From the NCBI GenBank assembly GCA_964035575.1, contig OZ037916.1, forward strand, positions 620,001 through 684,000: 64,000 bases of DNA, written 5' to 3'. Origin of the DNA: Rhynchopus sp. YZ270_cl-10 (lineage: Eukaryota; Euglenozoa; Diplonemea; Diplonemida; Diplonemidae). Each line of letters starts with the position of its first letter. The stretch's first letter is position 1. Shown piece after piece: positions 31,738 through 42,875 of the stretch. The notes beneath the pieces are model-generated. The model was not told the origin of the DNA. It made no database searches and saw only the letters and a list, made by a program, of their open reading frames with translations. Made by a program: the position numbers and the translations under genes.

Positions 31738-33717
31738 ATGCTCCAAAGTAGGGGGCCTGCCCGTAGGAATATGGGGAACAGTGTGGATCAGATCCAAATA
31801 CGTCGTGCACAGGAAGAGCGTTTGAGTGCTGCAGAAGCTGCGTCTGGTGAGGACCGTGTGTTGCGGCAGTATGCGGATTGGGAGGTCAAAACTCAGGGGA
31901 GGATTGAACAGAACCAGTTGGTGCGTGGGATAAACCATGTCCAGGCGAGGAATGATGAGACGCTGGAAAAGCGTCGTGCACGTCTCGCTGAGGTTCTTGC
32001 GGGGGAGATGGCTGGATACGAGGATGAGCTGCAGAATATGAATGAGTCGCAGATGCAGAGGCGCGACCGTATTGCAAACCTTGCCCTTGCCCTGCGTGCA
32101 GAGAGAGAAGAAATCCGCAGAAGCTTTGCCCTCTCCCAGAAGGAGCGTGCCTTCCGTACCAACTGCCCGCAGGTTATTGAAGCAAAAGCGAAGGCAACCC
32201 TCCTCCAGGTCGTTGCCGACAGGGAACAGCAGCTTCACCGCAATGCAAGCACCATTGCGCGGACCAAAGAGGAGACAGCGTACTACGACGACCTCTGGGA
32301 GGAGGAGAGACGCAAGAAGGAGGCACGGAATGTGCATGACAAACAGAGGCAGCGGGAGATCAAGCAGTCGCTGCAGTACAACCTCAAGATTCAGAGCGAT
32401 GCGGTGAAACGGTCGCGCGCAAACCTGGCAGAGGAGGAGAGGGTGGAAGGAGAGGCATTCCGCGAGCAGCTGCGTCAAGGTGCCCTGGAGGACGCAGAAA
32501 ACGACCGTGCACGGCGTGAACGTCAGCACGCCCTCGGCAGGCAGAACAAACTATACAACGATGAGCTCGAGCGTATGAAGGAAGAAGAAAAGCAGCGTGA
32601 CCTCGACGCTGACAAAGACTTCCTCCAAAACCTCCTCAACCGCGTCAAAGAAGACGAAGACCGCGAAAAGGTCATCAAACAACAGTCCCGCGAGGCTGCC
32701 GTAGCACACATGAAAGACGTCGAAAAGCAAATGATGAACGCTGCCGGCGCAGAAACAGAGCTTGACCGCCTATGGCTTGTAGAGTCCAACAAAGAGTGGG
32801 ACAAAAAAGAGGCCCGTTGGAAGAGTGATCAAGAAAAGCGTGACAAACTGCTGTGCAACACCTACGAAGGGCGTGGACAGCAGGTTCTCGCAAACCGTGA
32901 AGTGAAAGCAAAGAAGAAGGAAGCAAAAGAATCGGAACGTGACGAAATGATTCAAGAGATCGAAGGGTTGCAACGCAAAGAGAAGGAGGCAGCACAGCAG
33001 CGTTATGAGCAGGCGAAGAACTATCAGAAGTGTCTTGTCGCTCAGGGGAGACAGAAGAAGGTATGGCCAGAAAATTCACAAAAAACGAAAAAATAGTTTA
33101 TTTCATCTCTGGGGAATCTTACGTAAAAAGAAACGACTTTAAGAAAACGGAGCTGTATCGGTGGCAACTGTGCTCCAGCAATTTAACGAAGAAAAAAATG
33201 AGGCCTTCTCGTGAGTGAACTTATGGACAGAGGAGATTGCACAACTGTGGCAACACAACCGAGGCAACTACACTACTCCAACAATTTATCAAAAAGAAGA
33301 AGAAGTCACACAACAACAACAACAACACAACACAGGAGGACGACACAGCAGAACAGCAAGGCCGTGGCATGGAGATGCTTGCCTACAAAATGGCTGAAAA
33401 GGAGTACAACGAAAAGGTGCAGAAGGAGATTGAAGAGATTGAGTCCAGGTATGTGAAGAGAGATGCTTCAAGACAACCAACGCATAAGAGAACGACGTAC
33501 AGTCATTTTTGCTTTTTTTTTTTTTTTCCATTTTTTTCCACTTGACTGTCATTTTGAGGGGAAAAAGGGGGTCAAATACTTCAAGTTCCATAAGCAATCC
33601 GAAAAGAGTACTTCAAGTACTTTGGGCATGTTTTATTAAAAAAATCTCTTATTCTCCAACAGAAAACCTGCAAAATTCAAGCATCTACCCCTGCAATCGT
33701 CTCGGAGAGCATTCTGA
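31738..33717 (+). CDS. CFAP53: Cilia- and flagella-associated protein 53 (CFAP53/CCDC11), three exons
   Basis: Exons 31738-33060, 33336-33448 and 33663-33717 join in frame to 496 residues (human CFAP53 has 514). The protein is almost entirely coiled coil of the trichohyalin-plectin homology type. The order of landmarks matches CFAP53: an EIRRSFALSQKERAFRTNCP region, YYDDLWEEERRKKEA, the long EER-rich middle, NYQKCLVAQGRQKK, and, across intron 1, AYKMAEKEYNEKVQKEIEE. CFAP53 is a microtubule inner protein of ciliary doublets and is needed for motile cilia. The introns (275 and 214 bases) start GTATGG and GTATGT and end ACACAG and CAACAG. The last exon codes only a short basic end. Intron 1 holds two class E repeat modules. 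Presence of the gene implies a flagellated cell. Confidence 0.85.
33158..33300 (+). repeat. Class E modules inside CFAP53 intron 1
   Basis: 33228-33300 reads GAGATTGCACAACTGTGGCA, then CCGAGGCAACTACACTACTC and CAACAATTTATC; near copies are at 46614, 52561 and 56325. A diverged copy starts at 33158. Confidence 0.65.
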
Positions 33718-33918
33718 TATGCGGGACATTTTTTGTATTATCAAAAACCCCCCCTACGGAAGATCCGTCTTCGTGCTGCCTGCTAGGTGCGTATTCAGAA
33801 AGTGCTTCCCCTTTTTTCTTAGGTGGTGTGAACCGTGAGTAACGTTCTTTCCTCTTTTCAAGTTTTCCTCTTCAGGGGACGCTGCTGGTTTGGACAAAAA
33901 AAAAACTTCATCTGTTCT

Positions 33919-35906
33919 TACTGGGGGGGGGCGAATAAGAGATGTGGCATCTCTTATTAGGCGAACGGACGAGCCAGAAATAAAAAAAATTTTTTGGGGG
34001 GAAAAAAGCAAAAAGACATTTTCGCCGGAGGCAAAAAAAATATTTTGTAGGGGAGCCTATACCGGTAATTTTGGCTCCTTTTGATTTTAAATTGAAATTT
34101 CTAAGTCTTTTTTGACCTACGACCCCGGCAATGCATTTTTTGGGACTCTGTGGACGCAAATGAGCAAAAATTTAAACAAAATGCTGCCCGTTGGCACATT
34201 TAAACGCACATTTTGTTGAAAATTGTCATTTTGCACTGGATTTGCCTTTGCCATTTTCGATTTTTTTCGATTTTTTCAAAAAAAAAATTTTTTTTTTTTG
34301 AGCCCAAAACACCCCCACAAGGCCAATACCACCACACAGAGGTGGTTTTTAGGTGTTTTTGTGTAAAAAAACACAGTTTTTTTGGTATGATTTTTTTCAT
34401 ATGTTGCAGCTAAAAAGTGTCCTTTTTAACCTGGGAGTGACAGGTACCTACTTAAGAAGTAAAATTCTGGCACTTTTCAGAGGATGTTCACCAGTCGCCT
34501 ACTCAAAAAGTAAAATTCTGGCACTTTTCAGAAGATGTTCACCAGTCGCCTACTCAAAAAGTAAAATTCTGGCACTTTTCAGAGGATGTTCACAAGTCGC
34601 CTACTCAAAAAGTAAAATTCTGGCACTTTTCAGAAGATGTTCACCAGTCGCCTACTCAAAAAGTAAAATTCTGGCACTTTTCAGAAGATGTTCACCAGTC
34701 GCCTACTCAAAAAGTAAAATTCTGGCACTTTTCAGAAGATGTTCACCAGTCGCCTACTCAAAAAGTAAAATTCTGGCACTTTTCAGAGGATGTTCACCAG
34801 TCGCCTACTCAAAAAGTAAAATTCTGGCACTTTTCAGAAGATGTTCACCAGTCGCCTACTCAAAAAGTAAAATTCTGGCACTTTTCAGAGGATGTTCACA
34901 AGTCGCCTACTCAAGAAGTAAAATTCTGGCACTTTTCAGAAGATGTTCACCAGTCGCCTACTCAAAAAGTAAAATTCTGGCACTTTTCAGAGGATGTTCA
35001 CAAGTCGCCTACTCAAAAAGTAAAATTCTGGCACTTTTCAGAGGATGTTCACCAGTCGCCTACTCAAAAAGTAAAATTCTGGCACTTTTCAGAAGATGTT
35101 CACCAGTCGCCTACTCAAAAAGTAAAATTCTGGCACTTTTCAGAGGATGTTCACCAGTCGCCTACTCAAAAAGTAAAATTCTGGCACTTTTCAGAAGATG
35201 TTCACAAGTCGCCTACTCAAGAAATAAAATTTGGGTACTTTTGGGAGGATGTTCATTGGTCACCTACCCAGGAAGTAAAATTCTGGTACTTTTGGGAGGA
35301 TGTTCAGTGGTCACCTACCCAGGAAGTAAAATTTGGGCACTTTTGGGAGGATGTTCAGTGGTCACCTACCCAGGAAGTAAAATTCTGGTACTTTTGGGAG
35401 GATGTTCATTGGTCACCTACCCAGGAAGTAAAATTTGGGTACTTTTGGGAGGATGTTCAGTGGTCACCTACCCAGGAAGTAAAATTCTGGTACTATTCCT
35501 TGAGGAACTGTACGGTTTATGTGGCGCTGTGAGCCATTTTGCTCTATTTTTTGATGTTTTTACATCTAAAGGTCGAAAAATGGCTCAAAAGTGCCTGAAA
35601 CCCGGCGGAAAGTGATTTTTGGTGTGGAATATAGGGTAGTTTCACATATTTTTGGGTTTTTTTGCCGAAAGGCGCCAAATTTTCCGAGCCAAATGAAGGA
35701 ATAGCCGGTGCATAGGCCCCCCTATATTTTGACCACTTTTTTGCCAGACCGGGTAGACAGGGTAAAATTTCAAAAAAAAATTTCAAGATAAAACCCTGGC
35801 GCATGCAAAAAAAAAAAAAAAAAATACCCCCAAAATCTCAACCTGATCTCTTATTCGGCCCTGATCTCTTATTCACCCCTGATCTCTTATTCGCCCCCCC
35901 CCAGTA
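33919..35906. mobile_element. G-run TIR element, full-length type (about 2 kb)
   Basis: Flanked by TA, with inverted ends CTGGGGGGGGGCGAATAAGAG. Left subterminal DNA has ATCTCTTATTAGGCGAACGG; the right end carries three CTGATCTCTTATTC repeats. The core is a 51-bp satellite (34459-35490). The 305-bp element at 52640-52944 keeps both ends of this element in opposite orientation and is a deletion derivative. A third relative with TA and CTGGGGGG ends is at 48397-48935. No transposase is visible, so it probably depends on one encoded elsewhere. Confidence 0.8.
34459..35490. repeat. 51-bp satellite, about 20 copies
   Basis: The unit contains AAAGTAAAATTCTGGCACTT, then TTCAGA(A/G)GATGTTCAC and AGTCGCCTACTC. 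Copies 1-15 are nearly identical; copies 16-20 form a second subtype with TTTTGGGAGGATGTTC and GGTCACCTACCCAGGAAG. Because 51 is divisible by three, one frame stays open for the whole array, giving 17-residue repeats, but I do not think this is a protein. Confidence 0.9.
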
Positions 35907-36974
35907 AGAATGTATTCATCTTTGTTCTCTTTTTTTAAAAGTCTGATATGTTCTCTGTTTTGACCTGCGTTGTTTATTAAGCAACGTTCTTGAGGGTGAC
36001 GTGGTGACTGGGCAAGGAGGCTTAAGTCCTAGCACCAAACTATTTTATTTTTCTGATCCAAGAAAAGAAAAGCCCCCCCTTGAGGCACTGCTATTTCCTC
36101 GGCGAGTTTCTTTACAACCGGGGGGAGGAGAAAAAAAAAAAACTAGAGTGGAGCTCATCCTCGACCATTCAAAAACAAAATCGAAGATTTTTTTAAACAA
36201 AAGGGTGTGGGTGCAAAAAATCAAAAAAAAACTACACAATTTCCCCCAAAACACCCTTTTTTGACAACCTTTTTAGGGGTTCTCTGTATACTCTCGTATG
36301 TTTTGTGTTCAACAAAAGACCTTCAGTTTTACCCCCCACAGTAACACACATGTCATTAGACATGATTTTAGATTTTTTTTTTTATAGATACAACAAACCC
36401 ACTGTCAAAGAACAAAGGAATGTGTGGTGTGAGAAGTGTCACCCACTTTGTGAAAGGTGAATGCATGATCTACACCAAACGGCATTTTCTTTACAACACC
36501 GAGCAGCAAATTGAGGAATAACACTATACAATGCAATAAAGGCACAACCATGAAGAGAATACCAAATAGTAATGTGTCAGGCTTTCAAAAAAGGGGGGCA
36601 TGTTTGCGCCGATTATGTTATTTTATTTTTTTCATAAAAAATAAAACTTTACTTCTGTAAAGTTTTACCCCCCCTTCTTTTGGGGATGAGGTGTGGTGGG
36701 GTAGTTTTTTTTCCTTCATTGAGATGTATAGAAGAGGCTTGAGTTCATCTTTCCCCTTTCTTGGTACACTGTCACAAGCAGGCTTTGTATTTCAAGTCAA
36801 TCTTTCTTTTTCCCCCGCTTCTTTCATAACAATCAAAAAAAGACGTTAACACAAGAAAACCCCACCCTTCCACCCTCTCTCAGTTCTGTTCTTCTGACTT
36901 ACAAAAGGAAAAAAAGGCGATGGAAAAGAAACCCTGTTACAACTCCCTCTGGGGTATGTGGTTATGATGTTTTT
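35907..36974 (+). other. No gene seen; one module pair
   Basis: At 36731-36760 GAGGCTTGAGTTCATCTTTC is a class B/F module, and at 36762-36815 GGTACACTGTCACAAGCAGG with TTTGTATTTCAAG is class C. A short inverted pair, AAAACTTTAC/GTAAAGTTTT, is at 36645-36667. The rest is A/T-rich. Confidence 0.5.
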
Positions 36975-37751
36975 TTATCTAACTCAGTGAAATAAAACTC
37001 GTGTAATTTTGCGGATTACTCACAAAAATGAGTGATAAAATATGCCCTTTTTGTCACTCAATTTGAACCTAAAATGCGTAGGCGAGTGAAAAAAAGTATC
37101 ACTCAGTGAAAAAAAGCACTTTTTCATCACTCCCCTTAAACACACTCAAACACTGCCAAAAACGAGGAAGGATAGGATACATGACACTTACGGATACCAA
37201 GTCTCAGCGGGTATGAGAAGCAAGGAGGTGTACAAGAATAAATGGGACGAGTTCTTGCGGCTTTCAAACCTCCGTAAAGCCATCCAGCTTGGGCGAAGAA
37301 CATTTCGCTGTCTACTTTTATCATCCTCGCACTGTGCGAAACCTGGCAACGAGCACATGCTGGACTACTCACAGCATGTACACAAGTACCTGGAAATTGA
37401 GACCAGGCGTATCCCAGGTTGACCTCTCATTGAAGACGACGTCGAAAAATGAGCAACAGAAGCAGGCCTTGGCCTTCACACCGAGTGACCTGGTCCGCTT
37501 CGTGTGACACGGCCTCAAAAACGACACGTACTGGCTTGTGAGGAAGTCCTGCATCTCAGTAAGGTTCTTCGGTGGATTGCGTACTGCGATCTTTTTTCTT
37601 GCTTTTAATTAGGCACCCAAATCCTCACGGGTACCTCAAAACACCTCATACCCCTGCCAAACATAGTATTTCGTAACAAAAAGGGCATATTATATACTCA
37701 CTTTTATAGGTAATCCGCAAAATTAAACTCGTTTATTTCCCCGTTAGATAA
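36975..37751. mobile_element. Inverted-repeat element (about 780 bp) with a coding-like relic
   Basis: Imperfect 75-80 base terminal inverted repeats: TTATCTAACTCAGTGAAATA on the left; on the right the complement begins TTATCTAACGGGGAAATAAA, and both continue with AATTTTGCGGATTAC and ATATGCCCTTTTT. Inside, 37213-37507 shows a coding-like patch (YKNKWDEFLRLSNLRK, then HVHKYLEIETRRIP and a shifted LAFTPSDLVRF) that no longer forms one frame. This recalls the N-terminal region of a tyrosine recombinase, but weakly; I would not name it. Confidence 0.6.
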
Positions 37752-37758
37752 AAGATCG

Positions 37759-37947
37759 TATCTGATTCAAAAAGCGCACTTCATTCACCTCGGGTGGTGT
37801 GCTTCAGAGTTGCATGCTCCATGGCAACTCGCTGCGCTCGTTACCATGAACCATTTTAGTACACTCGCTGCGCTCGTGTACTAAAATCGGCAACTCTGAA
37901 GCACACCACCCTCGGGTGAAATAAAGTGCACTTTTTGTCATCAGATA
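37759..37947. mobile_element. Hairpin MITE (189 bp)
   Basis: The ends TATCTGAT and ATCAGATA lead into arms with GGTGGTGTGCTTCAGAGTTG on the left and its complement on the right. The centre holds two CTCGCTGCGCTCG words. The ends resemble those of the neighbour at 36975-37751. Confidence 0.7.
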
Positions 37948-38594
37948 AATAACTATTTTCTCTTTTGTCTACTACAAAAAAAAGCAGGGGGTATTTTTTC
38001 TTGTCTTCGCGTTCTGTGTGGTGTGTTGTCCGCCGCAGCCACGTTGTACGACGAAAAAGGTTGGTATGGCGTAGTGTCTCCAACCGGATGGGGGTGCTAT
38101 TCGCTTCTGTATTGGTGGTGTATGGTGTATGGTGTATGGTGTATGGTGTATGGTGTATGGTGTATGGTGTATGGTGTATGGTGTATGGTGTATGGTGTAT
38201 GGTGTATGGTGTATGGTGTATGGTGTATGGTGTATGGTGTATGGTGTATGGTGTATGGTGTATGGTGTATGGTGTATGGTGTATGGTGTATGGTATGGTG
38301 TATGGTGTATGGTGTATGGTGTATGGTGTATGGTGTATGGTGTATGGTGTATGGTGCTTGCTTGTGTGACATACTTCGGTGCCGTGTTGAAATTTCTGAG
38401 AGTAGAATTAGGTTATCTACAGTTTTGCTGTGCATTTCATTGTGCATGCAGAGGCACTGTGAAGCGAGCGTTGAGGTTATCGTATCCAACATTGTCCCCT
38501 TTGATGGTTTTGTTTTTGCCGTGCACTGCTCAAATCTGCCCCGGCACCTTTCCCCACTTTTCATCAAATATTTCTTCAGACAGTGTCCTTTTTT
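37948..38594 (+). repeat. 7-bp minisatellite upstream of the aquaporin gene
   Basis: From about 38114 to 38353 the unit GGTGTAT repeats about 34 times with a single slip near 38290. It ends 240 bases before the aquaporin start. The remaining bases look like leader sequence; TTTCTTCAGACAG at 38572-38584 offers an acceptor. Confidence 0.9.
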
Positions 38595-39407
38595 ATGTGC
38601 GACAAGGACACCACCAAATATGAATACTCTTTAGCCCAACGCTGTGCTGCTGAAGCCTTGGGTGTGGGCATCATTGTGAAGGGCGGGTGCGGGGCTGTGT
38701 GCGCAGCACGGTACGTTACACCGGCACACCCTATCAGCCCCTTGGGGATTGCCTCTCTGTTCGGGGCAAGTGTAACTGCAGCTGTGTACGCTACACGGGA
38801 CGTTAGTGGTGCACATCTGAACCCTGCTGTCACTGCGTCCTTTGCAGTGTTCCGCCCAGATGCTTGCCCGATGCGTGACGTTGTGCCGTACTGGGGGGCA
38901 CAGCTCTTTGGCGCCTTCGTTGCAGCAGGGTTGAACTATATGTTGTATTCCCCAGCAATCCGAGCAACAGAGATCAGAGAAGGAGTGACACGTGGCGCAA
39001 AAGGAAGCTGGACGTCGTATGTAGGTGCCTTCGGGTTGGTGCCTAACAAAGGCTTGCTTGGGGTGCGTGGTGCGATGGTGGGTGAGACTGCGATGACTGC
39101 GGCGTTGCTGTTTATTATCTTTGGGTTCACGGATCAGGAGAAGAGCGTGCCAGAGGACATAGCACCGTGCTTGATCGGCATGTCTGTCACAGTGCTTGCA
39201 GCGCAGTACGGTGCAGTAACAGGTTGTGGGATGAACCCCGCCCGCGACCTGGGTCCACGTCTCGTAACTGCGCTCACCGGGTGGAAGAAAGCTGCCTGGT
39301 CACCTGGGTGGTATGTGTACACAGCTGGCCCAATGGTTGGAGGTCTCATTGGTGCAGCTGCGTACACCTCGCTATTCACTGGAAGGGCTGTCGCAAAAGA
39401 ATCGTGA
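38595..39407 (+). CDS. Aquaglyceroporin-type major intrinsic protein
   Basis: 270 residues with six membrane segments and both pore motifs: SGAHLNPAV (NPA at 76-78) and GCGMNPARDLGPRL (NPA at 214-216). The aspartate right after the second NPAR is the mark of glycerol-conducting members (GlpF type), so it probably passes glycerol and other small solutes as well as water. A further signature is WYVYTAGPMVGG in the last helix. I use the ATG at 38595; a non-ATG extension of four residues is not needed. No intron is seen in the coding part, though a 5' exon cannot be excluded. It may serve osmotic control in a free-living flagellate (inference). Confidence 0.88.
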   Translation: MCDKDTTKYEYSLAQRCAAEALGVGIIVKGGCGAVCAARYVTPAHPISPLGIASLFGASVTAAVYATRDVSGAHLNPAVTASFAVFRPDACPMRDVVPYWGAQLFGAFVAAGLNYMLYSPAIRATEIREGVTRGAKGSWTSYVGAFGLVPNKGLLGVRGAMVGETAMTAALLFIIFGFTDQEKSVPEDIAPCLIGMSVTVLAAQYGAVTGCGMNPARDLGPRLVTALTGWKKAAWSPGWYVYTAGPMVGGLIGAAAYTSLFTGRAVAKES

Positions 39408-39897
39408 AGGAAATGTGGAATTCTGTAGTCTGGATGCGATTCAAGGGGAAGAGAGTGGCAAAAGTCTTAGCCCTCTTAAGAAATGTTGTGTGGTTGGGTA
39501 GGGGAGGTGAGCGGGGGAGAATTATTCCGTAGGGTATTGTATTGTATTGTTGGTGACGGGAAATGTTGGGCTTTAAAAAAATGGGAGAACTTCAAGAGAA
39601 TGGATGATGGGTTCGACGGCCACTACCCTTCACAGGCAGTCAGGCGTATTTTTTTTGCCCCTCTGAATTCTGCTTCTTTTTTACACCTTCTGTTGGCTGC
39701 AGGGTATTTTTGTGCTTTCATCCCGGATGGCATCGTACAGTGGGTCACTCGGAGATGCCCGCATCAACAACTTAATCCCCCCCTTTTTTTCACACAACAC
39801 GCCGAACAACACCTTCCCCCTTTACCTCCCTCTCCAGTAATCCTTGGGGGGATTTTTTTTTCTTTTCCTTCCCATTGGGATTGGGGGTTTATTAACA
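39408..39897 (+). repeat. Intergenic stretch with a class D module
   Basis: 39684-39772 matches the class D words (GCAGGGTATTTTTGTGCTTT, CATCGTACAGTGGGTCACTC). It is followed by a pyrimidine-rich run up to the next start codon. Confidence 0.6.
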
Positions 39898-40470
39898 ATG
39901 GGACTTGGGTGTTGCAAGCACCGACAAGGGAGAGGGGGATCTTCTGCAGCGTCGTCAAGCCAGCAGGCAGGCGGGCGCAGACGTGACGGGGAGGACGAGC
40001 TTCAGGGGCGACAACCCGGTTTGGCAGGGCCGGTCCCCTCGGGGACGTTGGTGGTGGTGTCAGCGGAGACAACACTGCGAGAAGATATGGACGGGCATGC
40101 GTGGTGGTCGATTGGGAGACACCTGGCACCATTTGGGGGGCAAACAGGAAAGGTGGTCAGATCTGCGCAGGGTCTGACGTACATTGAGTTTGTAAACAAA
40201 AACGATGCAACGCCTGCCGAGCATGCTGAGCCAGAACCGGCTCCAACCATCACCCCTGAGAGTGTCGTGCTCACAGAAAGTCATAGTGCAGAGAACGTCG
40301 CGGGTAGTGGTGGTGGTGGTGGGTGTGGGGCTACTCCCTGGTTTGAGGAAGAGACTCGAGTGGCAGATACAAGTTGGCGTGCAGCTGACCTAACAGTAGT
40401 ACGCCTAACCGTCCCGAACACCTTCCTACAGCTCGCATCAGAGTCGCAAGCGACGGAATTGAATGTGTAA
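39898..40470 (+). CDS. Putative N-myristoylated/palmitoylated small protein
   Basis: 190 residues, starting MGLGCCKH: glycine at position 2 suits N-myristoylation and the two cysteines suit palmitoylation, so it is likely attached to a membrane. It is a low-complexity Gly/Ser/Gln stretch followed by a better-folded part (GTLVVVSAETTLREDMDG, HAWWSIGRHLAPFGGQTGK, LTYIEFVNKN), then acidic and Gly-rich linker and a final TVVRLTVPNTFLQLASES. I recognise no domain. The frame opens earlier at 39844, but the ATG at 39898 fits the acylation motif. GC-rich coding composition supports it as real. Confidence 0.55.
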   Translation: MGLGCCKHRQGRGGSSAASSSQQAGGRRRDGEDELQGRQPGLAGPVPSGTLVVVSAETTLREDMDGHAWWSIGRHLAPFGGQTGKVVRSAQGLTYIEFVNKNDATPAEHAEPEPAPTITPESVVLTESHSAENVAGSGGGGGCGATPWFEEETRVADTSWRAADLTVVRLTVPNTFLQLASESQATELNV

Positions 40471-41222
40471 TGGGTGAGAAAAGAAAAATTAAAATCAGAT
40501 TTTTTTTTACCGTGTTTCTAGCCAAGCCTAGCTTTTTGGTGTTTTTTTTTTGGGGGTTTGAAGTGATGGGGGTGCTTGGTGTGAGGCATTGTCTTTAAGG
40601 GGTGATAATTTGGCGCATTTTTAAAAATATTTTTTTCTTTTCAAGCAAAACCAAAAAAAAAAAAAAATGCGGGACAGTGAAGAGAGGACAAGCATAATGT
40701 GAAAAATGTGCACGAGAGGTGCATTCATCCCCCAAGTTTGTCTACGTTATGTTCTAGCTTTCAATATATTCCATTCTTTGAAAATGGAAAGAGAATTTAA
40801 AAAAACACACACAAACTACCCATAGAAACTTCATTGAGGGGCTCCTTTTCATCCCCTCTTTTATTTAAGGTGACTAAGCACGAGAGGCTTAGGTTCATCT
40901 TATAAACTTTTCTTTTTCGTCAGTGCCTGCGTCCCTGAGGCGTTTGCACTATCAACTTCACTTTCTTTTTCTTTATTTGTGATCAAGGTGGCTATCAATA
41001 TGAGGCTTAGGTTCATCTTGTAGACTTTTTAGTGTCTTTGCGTCCAATGTACGGTGAGGCGTTTGCACTTTCAACCCCCCTTTTCTTTTTCTGATCAAAA
41101 CGTTGTTCTTTTTGTAAGGTGACTATGATTCATCCAACTTTGTTTATTACCTCACCCGCCCCTAAGTCGTTCCTACCAACTCCCTTCCCGTTTTATTTTC
41201 TTTTATTTTTAGTTGCCTGGCT
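40471..41222 (+). repeat. Dense module cluster (classes F, B, A, B, A)
   Basis: Class F at 40706-40745 (TGCACGAGAGGTGCA hairpin, TTCATC); class B at 40868-40915 (CTAAGC-ACGAGAG-GCTTAG hairpin, ATCTTATAAACTTTTC); class A at 40919-40975; class B-like at 40986-41032; class A at 41035-41090; a partial at 41117. It ends in a long pyrimidine tract and TTTTTAG at 41212, an acceptor for the following gene. Confidence 0.7.
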
Positions 41223-41903
41223 ATGCATGGCATAGCTCCCACGAACACGCCCAAGCACGTAGTAACCGACATGCAGAGATACCTGCTGGACGTCACCACC
41301 GCAGTAGATGATCACCTGTCCTCGCGGACGACCACAGCGCCTGCACGCCACCCATGGCGTATGGACTTTGAAGTGTTCGATGCGCCCCCATACCAGGAGG
41401 CCATCTACCGGCAGCTCGCCCCTTTCTTTGGGAAGGACGATGATCCGAGATGCAAGCAGAAGCGCCGCGAACTGAAGCAAATGCTCCTATGGGCCTCCTC
41501 CCTGAAATGGAGCACCGCCAACCTGCCTGTGACATGCGTGGAACTTGCCATTGACCTGGAAATTTTCCACAGGATCTACGTTCTCCGGCCAACCTCTAAC
41601 ATTAGAGAACGGGCCGCCGCCTTGCGCACATTGCTCAACAAGCTTCACCGCCTGTGCAAAGCCCTTGGGATTCAAAACCCATTTCCCGCATCTGCCATCT
41701 CCTCCTCACGGGGCCTCCGGTCCATTGGCGCGCCCGGACTTATTGGCTACGACCGTCGCCCAGTTTTTACGTATCCGCGCTACACTATGCACATGCTCGA
41801 ACACGTCATCGTACGTGCCAAAATTACGAACTCCGGCTGGGGAAATGACATCATCCCTGACAACAAACTTGTAGAAGCCAGCGCAGCTGAAGCTGTGCGA
41901 TAA
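41223..41903 (+). CDS. Unrecognised 226-residue protein
   Basis: A GC-rich, codon-like frame beginning MHGIAPTNTPKHVV just after an acceptor-like TTTTTAG at 41212. The frame is open through the acceptor, so an upstream exon may exist. Middle phrases are LLWASSLKW, PVTCVELAIDLEIFHR and RTLLNKLHRLCKALG; the end is GWGNDIIPDNKLVEASAAEA. No signal peptide or membrane span. The VTCVELAIDLE phrase loosely recalls the region after the catalytic domain in some protist non-LTR reverse-transcriptase proteins, but there is no catalytic motif and I do not assign it. Class B modules flank it on both sides. Confidence 0.5.
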   Translation: MHGIAPTNTPKHVVTDMQRYLLDVTTAVDDHLSSRTTTAPARHPWRMDFEVFDAPPYQEAIYRQLAPFFGKDDDPRCKQKRRELKQMLLWASSLKWSTANLPVTCVELAIDLEIFHRIYVLRPTSNIRERAAALRTLLNKLHRLCKALGIQNPFPASAISSSRGLRSIGAPGLIGYDRRPVFTYPRYTMHMLEHVIVRAKITNSGWGNDIIPDNKLVEASAAEAVR

Positions 41904-42875
41904 CGAATATGATAAGGTGACTGAGCACGAGAGGCTTAGGATCATCTTATAAACTTTTCTTTATTTTTAAGTGCCCTGCGTCCTCCGATGAACGGTGAGG
42001 CGTTTGCACTCCCAACTTCTTTTTTCCCCCCAGTATTTTTTGCATGGCTGGTGTTCACCACGGTACAGCCGGTCATGTACCAAAGGTACACTGTTCACGA
42101 GAGGGTTTTGTATTTCAACTTTTTGGAAAAAGGCAACATATTTTCTTTATTTAAAGTGGTAAGGTTGTCTGCATAGCAAAAACTGCAACAACTTTACTAG
42201 ATTTTTTTACGCTTCTTGCAGAGAGAACCACCGGAAGACAACGTGGAGAGGGGGGTAACGTGGAGTACGTATCACCATCGTTGTATGCGGTGTACCTGTG
42301 CTGGCTGTACATCTGTAGGAAGTACCAAACAATAGGGTCAAAATTCTCTAGCATAATGAGCACTATCCAAAGACATCTGCCAACATTAAGGGAATACTGA
42401 CCGATTTTTCTACAAAAGAAAACTAAAAAAGGCAATCTTTTTTTTCTTGCAGCTTTCTTCTTATTCTTCTTCTTTTCTAAAAAGAGGGGAGAACACACTG
42501 TTGCAACATCGATTTTTTTTTTCCTTCACTTTTTGACTTCTTGTTCTCTCTTCTGTTGCATCATGAATGCTTTTTGTTAGGTGTTGTCAAGACCAAAAAA
42601 AAAATTACGTTAGGCTCAACAGAGGCTTACGTTCATATTTACCAGCCTGCTCTTTCTTTATTAAGTTCAAAGAAGTGAATGTGTGTGTATTGCACGCAAG
42701 GCATATTCGTCCCCCCAACCATTCTTTCTTTCAGTGATTGTGACCAACGGTGGCTACGCATATGAGCTTCATGCTGAGGTGTATCTAAAAAACCCTTTTC
42801 TATAAGGTTTTATAAGGTGACTAAGCACGAGAGGCTTAGGATCATCTTATAAACTTTTCTTTTCTTTTTGCACGA
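41904..42875 (+). repeat. Module cluster (B, A, C, then B, F, B, B)
   Basis: 41911-41962 class B with ACGAGAGG; 41968-42030 class A (GAACGGTGAGGCGTTTGCAC); 42040-42125 class C with GTACCAAAGGTACAC and ACGAGAGG; 42606-42655 B-like; 42674-42735 F-like; 42742-42790 B-like; 42816-42868 class B, almost identical to 41911. All read +. Confidence 0.7.

Noticed and set aside
34459-35490. CRISPR array
   Set aside because: Repeats are adjacent without unique spacers, and the window is eukaryotic.
34353-35615. 420-residue open frame
   Set aside because: It is the 51-bp satellite read in frame; unit length divisible by three explains the lack of stops.
37965-38634. VYGVWCM-repeat proteins on + and HHTPYTI repeats on -
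   Set aside because: They are translations of the 7-base minisatellite.
41223-41903. Remnant of a reverse-transcriptase element
   Set aside because: One loosely similar phrase only; no catalytic motif and no element ends, so I left it as an unrecognised protein.
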